A DNA stretch of 64,000 bases, from NCBI RefSeq assembly GCF_000234665.1, contig NC_018325.1, positions 496,512-560,511 of the forward strand. Reading direction: 5' to 3'. This document shows positions 1 through 9,527 of this stretch, in pieces (the first letter of the stretch is position 1; every line of letters starts with the position of its first letter). This DNA comes from Leishmania mexicana MHOM/GT/2001/U1103. Its lineage: Eukaryota > Euglenozoa > Kinetoplastea > Trypanosomatida > Trypanosomatidae. Below the pieces are notes generated by a model. It worked only from the letters and a program-made list of their open reading frames with translations. It ran no database searches and was not told the DNA's origin. The translations under genes and the position numbers were made by a program.

Positions 1-579
1 GGCCACGAAAAACAGATGTGCGTCCTAGCTGGCCCGTATGCGCACGTTGCAACCTTGTCTCTCCTTCGGTTGTGTCGCTTGTCAAGGCGGATTAAAGTAG
101 ACACACACACACACACACGCACACGCACACACGAAGAGCAGCAAAATGCGAAGTGATGCGGTGGTGGTGCGGGTAGCCGTGTACATGGTCGGCATAAGAA
201 CAAAAGAAGGTCGAGGACGTGTGCGGGTGTGAGGGCTTTACATACGGAGAGGGAGAGGGCTGGACAATGAGAACAATCGTTGCGTCAACAAAGCACAAGA
301 GGCGATGTGCAAGGAGGCAAAATGGGCAGGGGGAGGGAGGCGGGATGGGTGGGGTCGCGCAACACATGTGCAGCGATGGTGGTCATCGGCAGTGGGCGCA
401 CGTGATCCGACGTGGGTGGGTGGGTGGGTTGGGAGGGGTATGGAGCGAAAAAGGAAAGACAGCGCTTAAAGGCAGCCAAGACGGTAGTCGACAGAGAGGG
501 TACACCACCTTGCAGCACCTGAGGCAAGCCCGACTCGAGTTGCACACACGTGGCGCACGCCGACGCATTTGGTAGCATG
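1..579. other. 3' flank of the LRR gene, no gene seen
   Basis: This stretch lies downstream of the stop codon of the leucine-rich-repeat gene on the minus strand and probably holds its 3' UTR and polyadenylation region. It contains a (CA)n tract at 101-134 and purine-rich G/A runs. The short open frames on either strand are made of simple-sequence residues and show no domain. Confidence 0.5.
101..134. repeat. (CA)n microsatellite
   Basis: About nine uninterrupted CA units at 101-118 are followed by CA units interrupted by G. On the transcribed strand this reads as (GU)n. Confidence 0.9.
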
Positions 580-2052
580 CTACAGTTCCATGAGCCACAT
601 AGGCACTGCATCGGCATCCTCTTCCATACCACCGCCACCGCCAGCTGTTTCGGTGACAGCCTTCATCCCCAACCCATCCAAGATGTTCGAGGCAGTCTTT
701 AGCGGAGGAGGAGGGTATTGTTCCACTTCCTCTTGCTGCTGCTCTGCTGCTGAAGGCTTGGCGGTGTACAAAGTGCAGCCGTCCGAAGAAGTAGGGGACA
801 TCGGCGGCGGCGATGCCGGATGCAGGCACGACACCGCGCACCGCGCATCGGTCCCGCTACCCTCTTTCAGGGAGTGGTTTGGGAAGGGCAACGTGTCTGC
901 CACGGAGCCCGATCGCCGGTGCGGTGCCAATGACCGCTGATCTGTATACCCTCCGGCACCCAAGAGCGGGACGGCGACCCCGGCAGCGGGGCTGTTGTCG
1001 CTGCGATGACCGCTGCCGTCCATGACGTCCTCCAACTCCTCCGCTCCACCTGAAACGGTGTCCTCGGCGCTAACGTAGTCGTGGGCGGGTTTGTGAAGGG
1101 CGTCCATGTCGATATCATCCTGGAGAAAGCAAGGAACGCTTGTCGCACGAGCCTCTGTGACGGCGACTGCTGCGGCACCGACGGCGGCGTCGACCTTCAT
1201 GCCGTCGCTGTATGGCGGATCCTCATTGCCATCCATGAAAAAGTCGGCCGGGCTCCGCGAGAAGGGGTGTGCCGCACCCACGATCGGGGGGCTAGCAGGG
1301 ACAGGCGCCTTGACACTCTCGGCATCCGCCGAGGACTGTCTTGGAGAGTCGGCCGCGCCGAATGTGTCTGCCACGGGGCCCGACTCGCGCGCCAAAACGC
1401 AACTGAGACGGCGTCGCTGCGGGCTGTGCCTTAGCCGACGCGCCTCACGACGCGCTATGGCGGCAGTGATTCGCTGACGGAGAGCCCTCTGCAACATCTC
1501 CGGCATGGCGGTGTCTTCGACGCCGATGTAGTCGATGTGGACATCGGCCGCATCACACCAGTACTCGGTGCAGCAAGGCGGCGACGTTAGCGCGCCAGAT
1601 GGCGCGGCCGACGCGAGATAATCAGCGTTTCTGTCGTCCACCTCACCACCGCCGGCCTGCCGCGTGCGGTGTGCTTGCCTCACCGTGTGCAGCCCCTCAC
1701 ACCAGTGGACAAGGCACTTGCCACCCTGATAGGTGACCAGGTTGCCCCGCAGCTCGAGTCGGCGCAGTGCGGAAAAGCCGCTGCATGAGAAGCACAGCAC
1801 CAGCTGTCGAATGGAGGCGTTGTCGAGGCGGTTGTGGCTGAGGTCGATAGTGTGCAAGGTGTGCCGACACTCGCGTAGCACAGGTAAGAGCGCTACGAGT
1901 CCACGCGGCCCAATAAGGTTCGTGTTAAGGGACAACACCTGCAGCGGCGTAGCTTGTTCGGCGACAGCGAAGCAACGGGTCAGCGCTGAGTTGGGCAGCA
2001 CGGTGGCATCGCTACATGCCTGCTCGTACACGGCCACAAGAGTGGAGGACAT
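580..2052 (-). CDS. Leucine-rich repeat protein, function unknown
   Basis: The product is 490 residues. Three consecutive LRR units are visible near the N-terminus, with cores LQVLSLNTN (about 37-45), LHTIDLSHN (66-74) and LRRLELRGN (97-104). Their spacing and the following helix are typical of ribonuclease-inhibitor-like LRRs. A basic helical stretch rich in Arg and Ala follows at about 184-215. The rest, to the C-terminus MWLMEL, is Ala/Ser/Pro-rich low complexity and probably disordered. No catalytic domain, signal peptide or membrane segment is visible. The ATG at 2052 lies 53 nt downstream of a good trans-splice acceptor. A protein-binding scaffold role is inferred only from the LRRs. 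Confidence 0.85.
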   Translation of the reverse strand: MSSTLVAVYEQACSDATVLPNSALTRCFAVAEQATPLQVLSLNTNLIGPRGLVALLPVLRECRHTLHTIDLSHNRLDNASIRQLVLCFSCSGFSALRRLELRGNLVTYQGGKCLVHWCEGLHTVRQAHRTRQAGGGEVDDRNADYLASAAPSGALTSPPCCTEYWCDAADVHIDYIGVEDTAMPEMLQRALRQRITAAIARREARRLRHSPQRRRLSCVLARESGPVADTFGAADSPRQSSADAESVKAPVPASPPIVGAAHPFSRSPADFFMDGNEDPPYSDGMKVDAAVGAAAVAVTEARATSVPCFLQDDIDMDALHKPAHDYVSAEDTVSGGAEELEDVMDGSGHRSDNSPAAGVAVPLLGAGGYTDQRSLAPHRRSGSVADTLPFPNHSLKEGSGTDARCAVSCLHPASPPPMSPTSSDGCTLYTAKPSAAEQQQEEVEQYPPPPLKTASNILDGLGMKAVTETAGGGGGMEEDADAVPMWLMEL

Positions 2053-2105
2053 GGATCAGGGGAGTGTAAAACAACCGAGGAAGAGAGGCCCACACGCACA
2101 CACAG

Positions 2106-2163
2106 CTGCATGAACGCACGAGGCAGAGGCAGAGGGAGACCAGGAGGGTGGAGGGGAAGATAG
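2106..2163 (-). promoter_or_regulatory. Candidate spliced-leader acceptor, LRR gene
   Basis: On the minus strand a pyrimidine-rich tract (complement of 2118-2163) is followed by GCAG, the AG being at 2107-2106. This would give a 53-nt 5' UTR before the ATG at 2052. The assignment rests on the polypyrimidine-AG rule of trypanosomatid trans-splicing. Confidence 0.5.
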
Positions 2164-2741
2164 GCAGAATTCGATGGTGACCACGACGACCGCACCAGTG
2201 GAACAGGAGGGCAGCATGGGGGATGGGGGGGACGCGTGATGGAGAGGGGCTGTCAGCGCCATATCCAGTCGCCGTGAGAAACCAACGCAGGACCTCGTGT
2301 GCATCTTCTCTCTTGCGTGCGCGAGCGCTGAGTCCATCCAACACGTAGGCACGGAGACACCCACACTTCCCTTGTGTGCACCCTTCGACCTGAATACACT
2401 ATATATAGCCACAGGAGCTCACACCCATGACGGGTGTGTAGGCATACATGGGGGTGGTGGGAAAGGTCTGTGAGGGCTAGAAATGAGAGATGAGAGGGAG
2501 GGCCCCTGCACACATGCGCGATCATGCACGCCTCTCATCCCCGCTGTCGCACAGACTGCGCCTATGGCGCACCAATTTGACGTGCGTGTGTGTTCGGAAG
2601 AAGCGGCACCAACGCCGTGGTGCGGAAGAAAGGGCGCCGTAGGAGGGGAAGTGAGGGGGAGACCAAGCGTGATCGAGGGAGGGGGAGCACGCCGGGGGCC
2701 CACAACTTCAACAGGCGCCACTGTCACAGCTGTCACAGACA

Positions 2742-2757
2742 CATATATATATATATA
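2742..2757. repeat. (AT)n tract
   Basis: A run of alternating A and T stands out in an otherwise GC-rich region and lies in the 3' flank of the PPR-like gene. Confidence 0.85.
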
Positions 2758-3392
2758 GACCTATATACGCGTAACGCAATGGTGGAGAGGAGAGGACAGG
2801 GAGAGGCGAGCGACGAAGGCGGCGGCGTCGCCAGCGCGAAGCGCATGACTGCAGCCACCTTCTTGGTCGTCCGTGATGGCAAAGGGAAACGTGTCAGCGG
2901 CAAAGTCTGGCACTTGACGCGAACGGAAAAAGGGGCAACGACTGCGCCTCCTCCGCGCATACACCACACAAACCCGCTCAAGGCAACTCTGACGTAGCTA
3001 ATCAACGCTGGCCGCAAGACAAGAAAGCCAGAGAGGAGAGGGGAGGGGAGGAAACCTTCTCCGAGACGGCGACGCCGATCAGGGCCCGAGAGGGCGTGGA
3101 CGACTCTACACAGAGAAAAGGGAGGGAATGACAGCGGGGGGGGTGGGGAACGCAGATTCGTCACGCAGAGCACCACCGAGGCTGTGCAAGCTGACGCTCC
3201 ACACAGATCGCTCGCGTCCTGCCTGTCCACGTTCTCCTCTGCTCAACAAGGCTTTACAACAACAGCGTGCGCCACGTATCCCGCCTCACCCCTCTCCCCC
3301 ATGTTCGCTGATGTTCTTCTCTTTTCTCCAGCCCGCTATCATCACCTGGTGCCGTTGCCAGCGACGTAATGCGCTGTGCGCGCCACAGAGCG

Positions 3393-5912
3393 TCAGCGAG
3401 TTCTCTTCGATGCCAATGCCTCCTGCCGCGCGGCCTTGAGCTTGTCACGCAGCCAGTCGGTTGTCTTCTTGTCAATGCCCAAGTCACGAAGTGCCACGCA
3501 CATGTACGTGACAAGGCTAGGACGGGCTGACAGCAGGTGAGCGTTGCTGTAAGAGCTCGGACCTTGGCCAGCGGACGTATAGATACTCTCTTTGCCGAGG
3601 CGCTCCTCTTCGGCCGCTGTGGCAGACGAGGCCACCGCTTCTGCGGCACGGCTGCCGTTGGCGCCTCGGCCGTGATGGTGGTCGCGTGAGCCGGCGCCGT
3701 TCCCCCCAGCGGGGCTCTCGTTATTCTCTGCGCTCGCCCGTTCCTGCGGCTCTAGCATGAGGGCGTCACAGCAGAGGATTCGATGGTAATCCCACCCGCA
3801 CTTTTCCAGCTCCGCGATGACTTCGATCACGTGCTCCGACGAGTCCCGCTTCGCCGTCAACTTTGTTGCCACTTTAGGGTTCACCGTCTTGTCAGAGAGA
3901 GCCAGGGACGCGGCGAAGAGGCCGATGCCGAGGTCGAGTGGTCCGGTCTTGGTGCCCACAATGACGGCAAAGTATGAAAACCACTTCTCCGTTCCGCCGA
4001 GGTCGGCGCGGAAGGTCACATGGTAGGCGTAGAACATCTCCAGCACGCGTCGCACCAGGAGGTGCGCGCGGTCGCGCCATCGGTTGTCGATGTAGTAGTA
4101 GCCGAGCGCGTGGAGAAAGCGGCAGTCCACGGGGCTCATGGCGCCGTGAGAGGCTATACAGCCCTCGAAGAAGGCGTCCGCGGCGCTGGCGACGATCTCC
4201 ATGTGCGGCACTTGCCCTTCGTACTGGGCCGACAGCGCCTGGAGGACGCTGTTGTCTGGGTAAGAGCCGTAGGACTTGAGCACCTCGAGAATGTACGTGC
4301 CCTCTTCGGAGCTATCCGCGAAGTACGGATCGCGCGGCCGCGGGCGTGGGCGGCGGGCTTTCTCCGCCTCCAGCTCACCGCCGCGGGAGCGCGTCGGCGG
4401 GCCTGGCAGCCCCTCGAGCTCCTCGTTGATGGCGGTCTTCCCCTCACCCTCCAACAGCTCTTCGTTGGTGGGATCAGGGCCGAGGTCGAATGCGTTCGCT
4501 ACGGGGTGCCCCTTCTCGTTGCCACCAGCTTCCACATCCGATGCGGGGCGCGTGCCATCAGAGACAGGGCCAGGTCGGTATGCTAGTGATTCGCTGAAGG
4601 GCAGCACCAAGTAGTGGCGCGGGGTCGTGCTGCGGCAGTAGTGCCGCAGCAGGGCGGACATGATGTAAGTATCCCCTTGCAGAGACGTCCCCTCCACCTC
4701 GGCGCGGTGCAGCACCTTCAGAGCCTCCAGGAGCGACGCCTTGGGCTTGCGCTCCGCCAGCTCGTCGATGCGCTGCGCAAAGTACGAACGCTCGTCACGC
4801 CGCCGCGATGCAGTAGAGGTGGTGGGGGTCGAGGCGGCGGCACTCGTGTGCGCAGCTGCCGCGCCAGCGCCCCCAGACGCCAGCGGCGAGCGAGGCGGCA
4901 GCGGCGACGGCGAGTGAGACTGCGACTGCGACTGGGTCGCGCTAGTGGCGCTTGCCATGTTCTTGAGCACCGTCGTGAAGTGCAGCTTCGCGTACTCCAT
5001 GCGAGACTGCTTGCACAGGATTCGCAGCGTGGACTCCTCGGGTGCGATGTTGTAGTCCAGCATCAGGTCATACGCGTCCAGTACCGCGTTCGCGTCCGTA
5101 AGGTTGTTGAACAGCATCGCAAACGGCCTCACAGACAGCGGGATGACCCCAGCGGTGGTGACGCTCTCAAACACGTCCGCCGCAGCCTTGCCCTTCATGA
5201 AGCGCAGGTAGATGCGCTCCAGCTGCTCCGCGGCGGCCAGCGAGAGCGGAATGCTGCGCTGGTTCAGGTACTCGATGAATTTTACCAGTGTGGCGACGTC
5301 CGGTGGAGGGTGCTTCATCAGCGCCGCACAGACAACGTACTGCGTTGACAGCTCCGAGGCGTCCATCACCGTGACGTCCAGCAGGTGCACCGCGCTCATG
5401 GTGTCTTGCAGCATCGCGCGCAAGTGGTCGGAGCAGCGCTCGAACAGCCGCTCAAAATCGTTCACAATCTCCTCGTGATGCTCCTGCTCGTCAGGCATCT
5501 GACGCATCGACGCCAGCAGCACCTGGCCCCAGGCATCCTCGATCCGCTGCTCGAGCAGGTACAGCTGGTAGGTGTCGTCAGAGACTGTCGACGGCTTGGG
5601 AAGGCTGTAGTTGCCGTTGACGCCGATCGCGCGCCCCTGCGGCGTTGTCAGCCGCCATGTTAAGAAGTCGGGGCCCAAGACGTTCAGCGAGCGTCCCAGC
5701 AAGTCGAGCTCGCGCATCTCTTCGCGGCACGCCACCGCCATCGCGGCGACCTCCTCCACCGCGGAGGTGGCCATCAACATATCAAACTGCTGCAGGACCA
5801 TCGTGTATTCAGCCTTGCGGAACGGTCCGCTGATGCCACCCGCGATTTGATGCACATCCTTCGCCAGCGCAGCAAGGTGCGGGTTGACTGGCGCAGGCCC
5901 GCCGTACGCCAT
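3393..5912 (-). CDS. PPR-like helical-repeat protein
   Basis: The product is 839 residues and almost entirely alpha-helical outside a low-complexity linker. Repeats of pentatricopeptide type are suggested by segments such as AYDLMLDYNIAPEESTLRIL (about 280-299) and a preceding stretch on how VTTAGVIPLSVRPFAMLFNN (251-270) is arranged, that is helix, short turn with a Pro, next helix. A Ser/Gln/Pro/Ala-rich linker lies at about 320-380 and a second charged, Gly/Pro-rich one near 480-550. The frame opens further upstream, but the codon at 5978 is GTG and a possible splice AG lies at 5945-5944, so the ATG at 5912 is chosen. In kinetoplastids PPR proteins mostly act in mitochondrial RNA metabolism, but no clear import leader is seen here. 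Function is not known. Confidence 0.75.
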   Translation of the reverse strand: MAYGGPAPVNPHLAALAKDVHQIAGGISGPFRKAEYTMVLQQFDMLMATSAVEEVAAMAVACREEMRELDLLGRSLNVLGPDFLTWRLTTPQGRAIGVNGNYSLPKPSTVSDDTYQLYLLEQRIEDAWGQVLLASMRQMPDEQEHHEEIVNDFERLFERCSDHLRAMLQDTMSAVHLLDVTVMDASELSTQYVVCAALMKHPPPDVATLVKFIEYLNQRSIPLSLAAAEQLERIYLRFMKGKAAADVFESVTTAGVIPLSVRPFAMLFNNLTDANAVLDAYDLMLDYNIAPEESTLRILCKQSRMEYAKLHFTTVLKNMASATSATQSQSQSHSPSPLPPRSPLASGGAGAAAAHTSAAASTPTTSTASRRRDERSYFAQRIDELAERKPKASLLEALKVLHRAEVEGTSLQGDTYIMSALLRHYCRSTTPRHYLVLPFSESLAYRPGPVSDGTRPASDVEAGGNEKGHPVANAFDLGPDPTNEELLEGEGKTAINEELEGLPGPPTRSRGGELEAEKARRPRPRPRDPYFADSSEEGTYILEVLKSYGSYPDNSVLQALSAQYEGQVPHMEIVASAADAFFEGCIASHGAMSPVDCRFLHALGYYYIDNRWRDRAHLLVRRVLEMFYAYHVTFRADLGGTEKWFSYFAVIVGTKTGPLDLGIGLFAASLALSDKTVNPKVATKLTAKRDSSEHVIEVIAELEKCGWDYHRILCCDALMLEPQERASAENNESPAGGNGAGSRDHHHGRGANGSRAAEAVASSATAAEEERLGKESIYTSAGQGPSSYSNAHLLSARPSLVTYMCVALRDLGIDKKTTDWLRDKLKAARQEALASKRTR

Positions 5913-5943
5913 CCCCGGGTGCGCGTCAGACACAAACAAAGGG

Positions 5944-5965
5944 CTACGCAAGTGATGAGGAAAGG
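5944..5965 (-). promoter_or_regulatory. Candidate spliced-leader acceptor, PPR-like gene
   Basis: A moderately pyrimidine-rich stretch is followed by GTAG with its AG at 5945-5944, about 32 nt before the ATG at 5912. It supports that ATG over the upstream GTG in the same frame. Confidence 0.35.
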
Positions 5966-7560
5966 ATGAGTGACGCACGCACGCACTTTGCGTGTCAGCG
6001 TGTGCGTGTACACCCGTCAGGCGCGTACGCCTCTTGGGAAGACCAGCGACAAGACGGAAAAGGGAGATAAGAGAGGCTTGATTGCCTGTACACCTGTGTA
6101 CGGTTGCGTGCCTGTGCGTGCGTCAACCTCTTCCGTTTCCCGTCCCTTCGCGGAGGCAACGTGTTTCCGTCTTACGTGCGTGTGCGTGTCTGTGCACAGA
6201 TCGGTGCCCTGGTGTCTCGTCGTCCTATGCGTGGGTGGTGGTGATGGTGGTGCTGGGGGGGGGTGTAGTCGTTCCTGATGGTGCGTACGCCTTGCACGCA
6301 CCGTCCCCTCCACACACACACACGCAGAGAGAGAGTTGGGAAGGAAAGGAAAGCGCGGCTGCACAGGGGCCCTCAAAGGACGGCCACAGCGCACTGCTGT
6401 GCGGGTGCGTTTTTGTGAGGTGAACCTTTTCGGGCTTGTGTGCGCAATCTCTGCCCACGCCCTGCTCCCCCAAACGATCTCCGGTGTGATGCGCGCGTGT
6501 TCCTGTTTTAGCAGCACCTTCTCCGTCGTCTCTCTCTCTCGCTTCGATGCCTGCGCTTGACTGGCCTCGACGAGCGCCTCTTGGCAAGCACGCAGAGAGG
6601 GGCGTGCGGTAGAGCAGGCGTAGGAAAACAACCTTCCCCCCGAGTTGTAACGCGGGGCGTGGAAGTTGTGGTGGGAGGCACCGGTGCCAGCCGAAGCCAC
6701 AGCCAGCGAACAAACAATGATCGGCAGGGGGGGGGCGAGCGCACGCGGTAGAGGAGGAGAATTAGAAGCGCCACACGAACCGCCCGCGTCCCGCACACGA
6801 GGAGAAAGACGCCAATTGCCCCTTCTTCGCACGCCAACAACAACCAACCCACGTGCACGAACACACGCCAGCGTCCGCGAGCTGGCCACGCCGCGGAAAC
6901 ACCCAGAAATTAGGCCGCCCGCAGTCTATCAAAGGTGCGACGCGAGGCAGGAAGGGGGGGGGGTGGAGGTTGAGGAAAGCGAAACCACCCAAAAAAGGAA
7001 AACGTAAGATGAAGAGGGACGAGAAGAGGGAGGTGTGTGTGTGTGCGTGTGCGCTGTAAGCGACAGCGACGAGACGGGACACTCCACGGACACACAGGCA
7101 CTAAGTCCACCGCGTCGATGCTCAACAAGCAACGAACAACAACAGGGAAAGACAAGAACAGCGATACAGATAACGGCGCGTGTGCGTGTGTGTCGGGGAG
7201 GGAGGGAGGGAGGGAGGGCGTCGTGGTGTAAGCCATGCGCGATGCCGCCTCTGCTTCCTATTTCGCCTGTGTGCGCGTGTAACACGCTCGCTGGAGCCCC
7301 CTCACATACACAGAGGGACAGTCAAGCGTCAAGAGGGTGGTGATGTAGGTTGAACAAGAAAAAGGGATCTAACCGACGCACCCCTCACCTGTTGGACATA
7401 CGCGTGCGCGTCGATGAGCAGCTCAAGGACAAAGTGAGGTGATTGGGGGGAGGGGGGAGAGCGGGATGGACTGCTTGGTCCTCGCAGCCAAGTGAACGCG
7501 CGCGCGCCAAGCGGATGAGAAGGAGCACCTCTTGTGCGGAAGCACTCGAAGGCGTGGGCG

Positions 7561-7592
7561 CGGGGGGGGGGAGGGAGGGAGGGAGGGAGGGA
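7561..7592. repeat. Poly-G/(GGGA)n tract
   Basis: A run of about ten G is followed by repeated GGGA units. It reads as a C-rich tract on the transcribed strand, and the plus strand could in principle form a G-quadruplex. Confidence 0.8.
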
Positions 7593-7855
7593 GAAGGCTG
7601 CGCAGGCGACTTGGTTACAGTGAACACTTGCGTGGGTGGGAGGGGGGGGGGAGCGAAGGACGTTTTCGGTACGACACCGAGACGTGCACAACCCTCGGAC
7701 TACGGAAGAAAAAAATGAAGACAGCTACACACACGCGCGTACTTGCAGGCACGCCGCGTGCTGCCAAGACACCGACACGTACACGACTGAAGCACAAAAG
7801 GCGCACGTCTAAAGCGCTTGACGAGTAGGACTGCGGCCGAAAGCAGGTAGAAGGA

Positions 7856-7880
7856 TACACACACACACACACACACACAT
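7856..7880. repeat. (CA)n microsatellite
   Basis: About twelve CA units lie in the long spacer downstream of the Yippee-like gene. Confidence 0.9.
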
Positions 7881-8827
7881 ACACACAGACGCACGCACCT
7901 ACGAGTGCTGGATACGGCGGTCGACCTGATGGCCGAACGTGGCACAAACTGTAGCGATGCCTCGATGAAGAATATGAGGGGAAGGAGTAGGAAGGATTGG
8001 GGAGGAAGGGTATGGGGAGCGCGTGGATGGGCCGAGAGAGAGAGAGAGGCAGGCAGACAGGAAATGAGATCTTCGTAAGGTGAGCACGCTGCACTGGTTG
8101 TATAGTCGCCGGTAGTTCGCCCCTGGGGTGTGCTCTGTGATGGCTGTAAAAGACAGGGGTTGGAGGTGGATGGGGAACGTGGCCGCTGCTCTTGCTCGAT
8201 TTATGTTACGTCAAAAAAGACGTGGGTTGGTGGTATGGAGCGTGACGGTGACGAGGGAGGGGATTTAGTGAGCGAGCGAGCAAGACAGAGACGAGCAGCT
8301 GGGCAGGTCGTTTGGGTCGGTGTACGCGACGATGGACACGAGAACACAAGCGCGTAGGGGAGGCAGAGCTGAATGAAGGAGGGAGATGGCGTGGGTCGGT
8401 GGTGTTGGTGGTGGTGGTGGTGGTGATGGTGTTTGTTAAAGAATCCTGCGAGGGGGCGTGCATGTAAGGTGCGTGGATGCATAGGCGTGTGCGTGGCGTC
8501 ACGCGCGAGTAGACGCGAGAGAGACACGCCCAGAAGAAAGGATACGAGTGTGGCCAGCGATTATTCCGCGGTGGCACAGGGGAGAGAGGGAGGGAGGGTT
8601 GCGCCATACGACGTGTACAACGCCAAAGGGGAGCAAGGGGGGAGAGGGAGGGGAAGCGATGCAGGGTGACGATGGCGCCGACTGCGGATCCCTCCCATGA
8701 ACACCGCAGCAGGAAGGGTGTGGACGAGATGGGAAAGGTGGCGGGCAGGACAGCGCTACGACACACGCACGTCAGCAAGGGAGCTCGGGTAGCTTCACCA
8801 CAGTGAGAGGGTGGGAGGACAAGGGGG

Positions 8828-8832
<5 letters not shown>

Positions 8833-8858
<26 letters not shown>
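8833..8858. repeat. (CA)n microsatellite
   Basis: Thirteen CA units lie about 670 nt downstream of the stop of the Yippee-like gene. Confidence 0.9.
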
Positions 8859-9527
8859 CGCAAGCCGCTGTCGAAGGATGCGCTTCTTTCCGCTGCGACA
8901 CTCCTCCCCCTCCTCGGCAGCCTCCGAGACCACCGCCCAGTTTGTGTGACAGTAGACGCAGACGACACACCCAACAACGAGCGGACGAGAGAGAGAAGGG
9001 GGAGGGGGGAGCGCGCGCGCCTGCTGATGATCGCGCAACGCAAAACGGAATCGCAGATGCTCACGCGCGTGTAGCTTGGTAGGCGCCACGGCCAGCGATG
9101 CAGAGCACACACAGCCAAGGCGAAAGCAGAAGAAGAAAAGAATACCGCTCACGGACGCACATGCGAATGGGTATCGTCTCTCTCTCCCTCGACGTGTGTG
9201 AGGGTCGCGCGTGGCGCATGCCCTATACAAGACAAGGTGCGGCGGGGTGGGTGGGTGGCAATGAGCCCGCTCACGAGACACCGCAGTTTGCGCTCCATGT
9301 ACATCGGGTCTATCGATTTTCCGTGCACCGTCATCGCCACCAGCCACCACAGCCATCGCCGTTCGCCACAATTCCAACAAGACGTCCACCACGCGACAGG
9401 GGGGGGGAGTCAAACGGTGCATCGAAGAATGGCACGTGTGCGGCAATGGGGCAAAACGTGGCCTGCAAAAAGGGTGCGGGACTGCAAGCCATGCTCCAGC
9501 TCGCTGTCTGCCTTCCTGGCCTGCTTG

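Larger units (their letters stand above)
2053..3392. other. Spacer between PPR-like and LRR genes, no gene seen
   Basis: This should hold the 5' UTR of the LRR gene at its low end and the 3' UTR of the PPR-like gene at its high end. An (AT)n run lies at 2742-2757 and a shorter one at about 2398-2407. Open frames such as 2733-3230 on the minus strand are Pro/Ser-rich with no recognisable domain. Confidence 0.45.
5913..9527. other. 3.6-kb spacer, simple-sequence rich, no gene seen
   Basis: This is the longest gene-free stretch in the window and probably contains a long 3' UTR of the Yippee-like gene. It carries (CA)n at 7856-7880 and 8833-8858, a (GGT)n-like tract near 8396-8430, and poly-G/(GGGA)n at about 7561-7592. 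Minus-strand frames at 6017-6889, 8206-8970 and 8772-9446 translate to His/Thr, Cys/Val and Pro/Ser runs from microsatellites and look non-coding. Confidence 0.5.

Noticed and set aside
6017..6889. 290-codon minus-strand frame
   Set aside because: It is Arg/Pro/Thr/His-rich with repeat-derived HTHT stretches and no recognisable fold.
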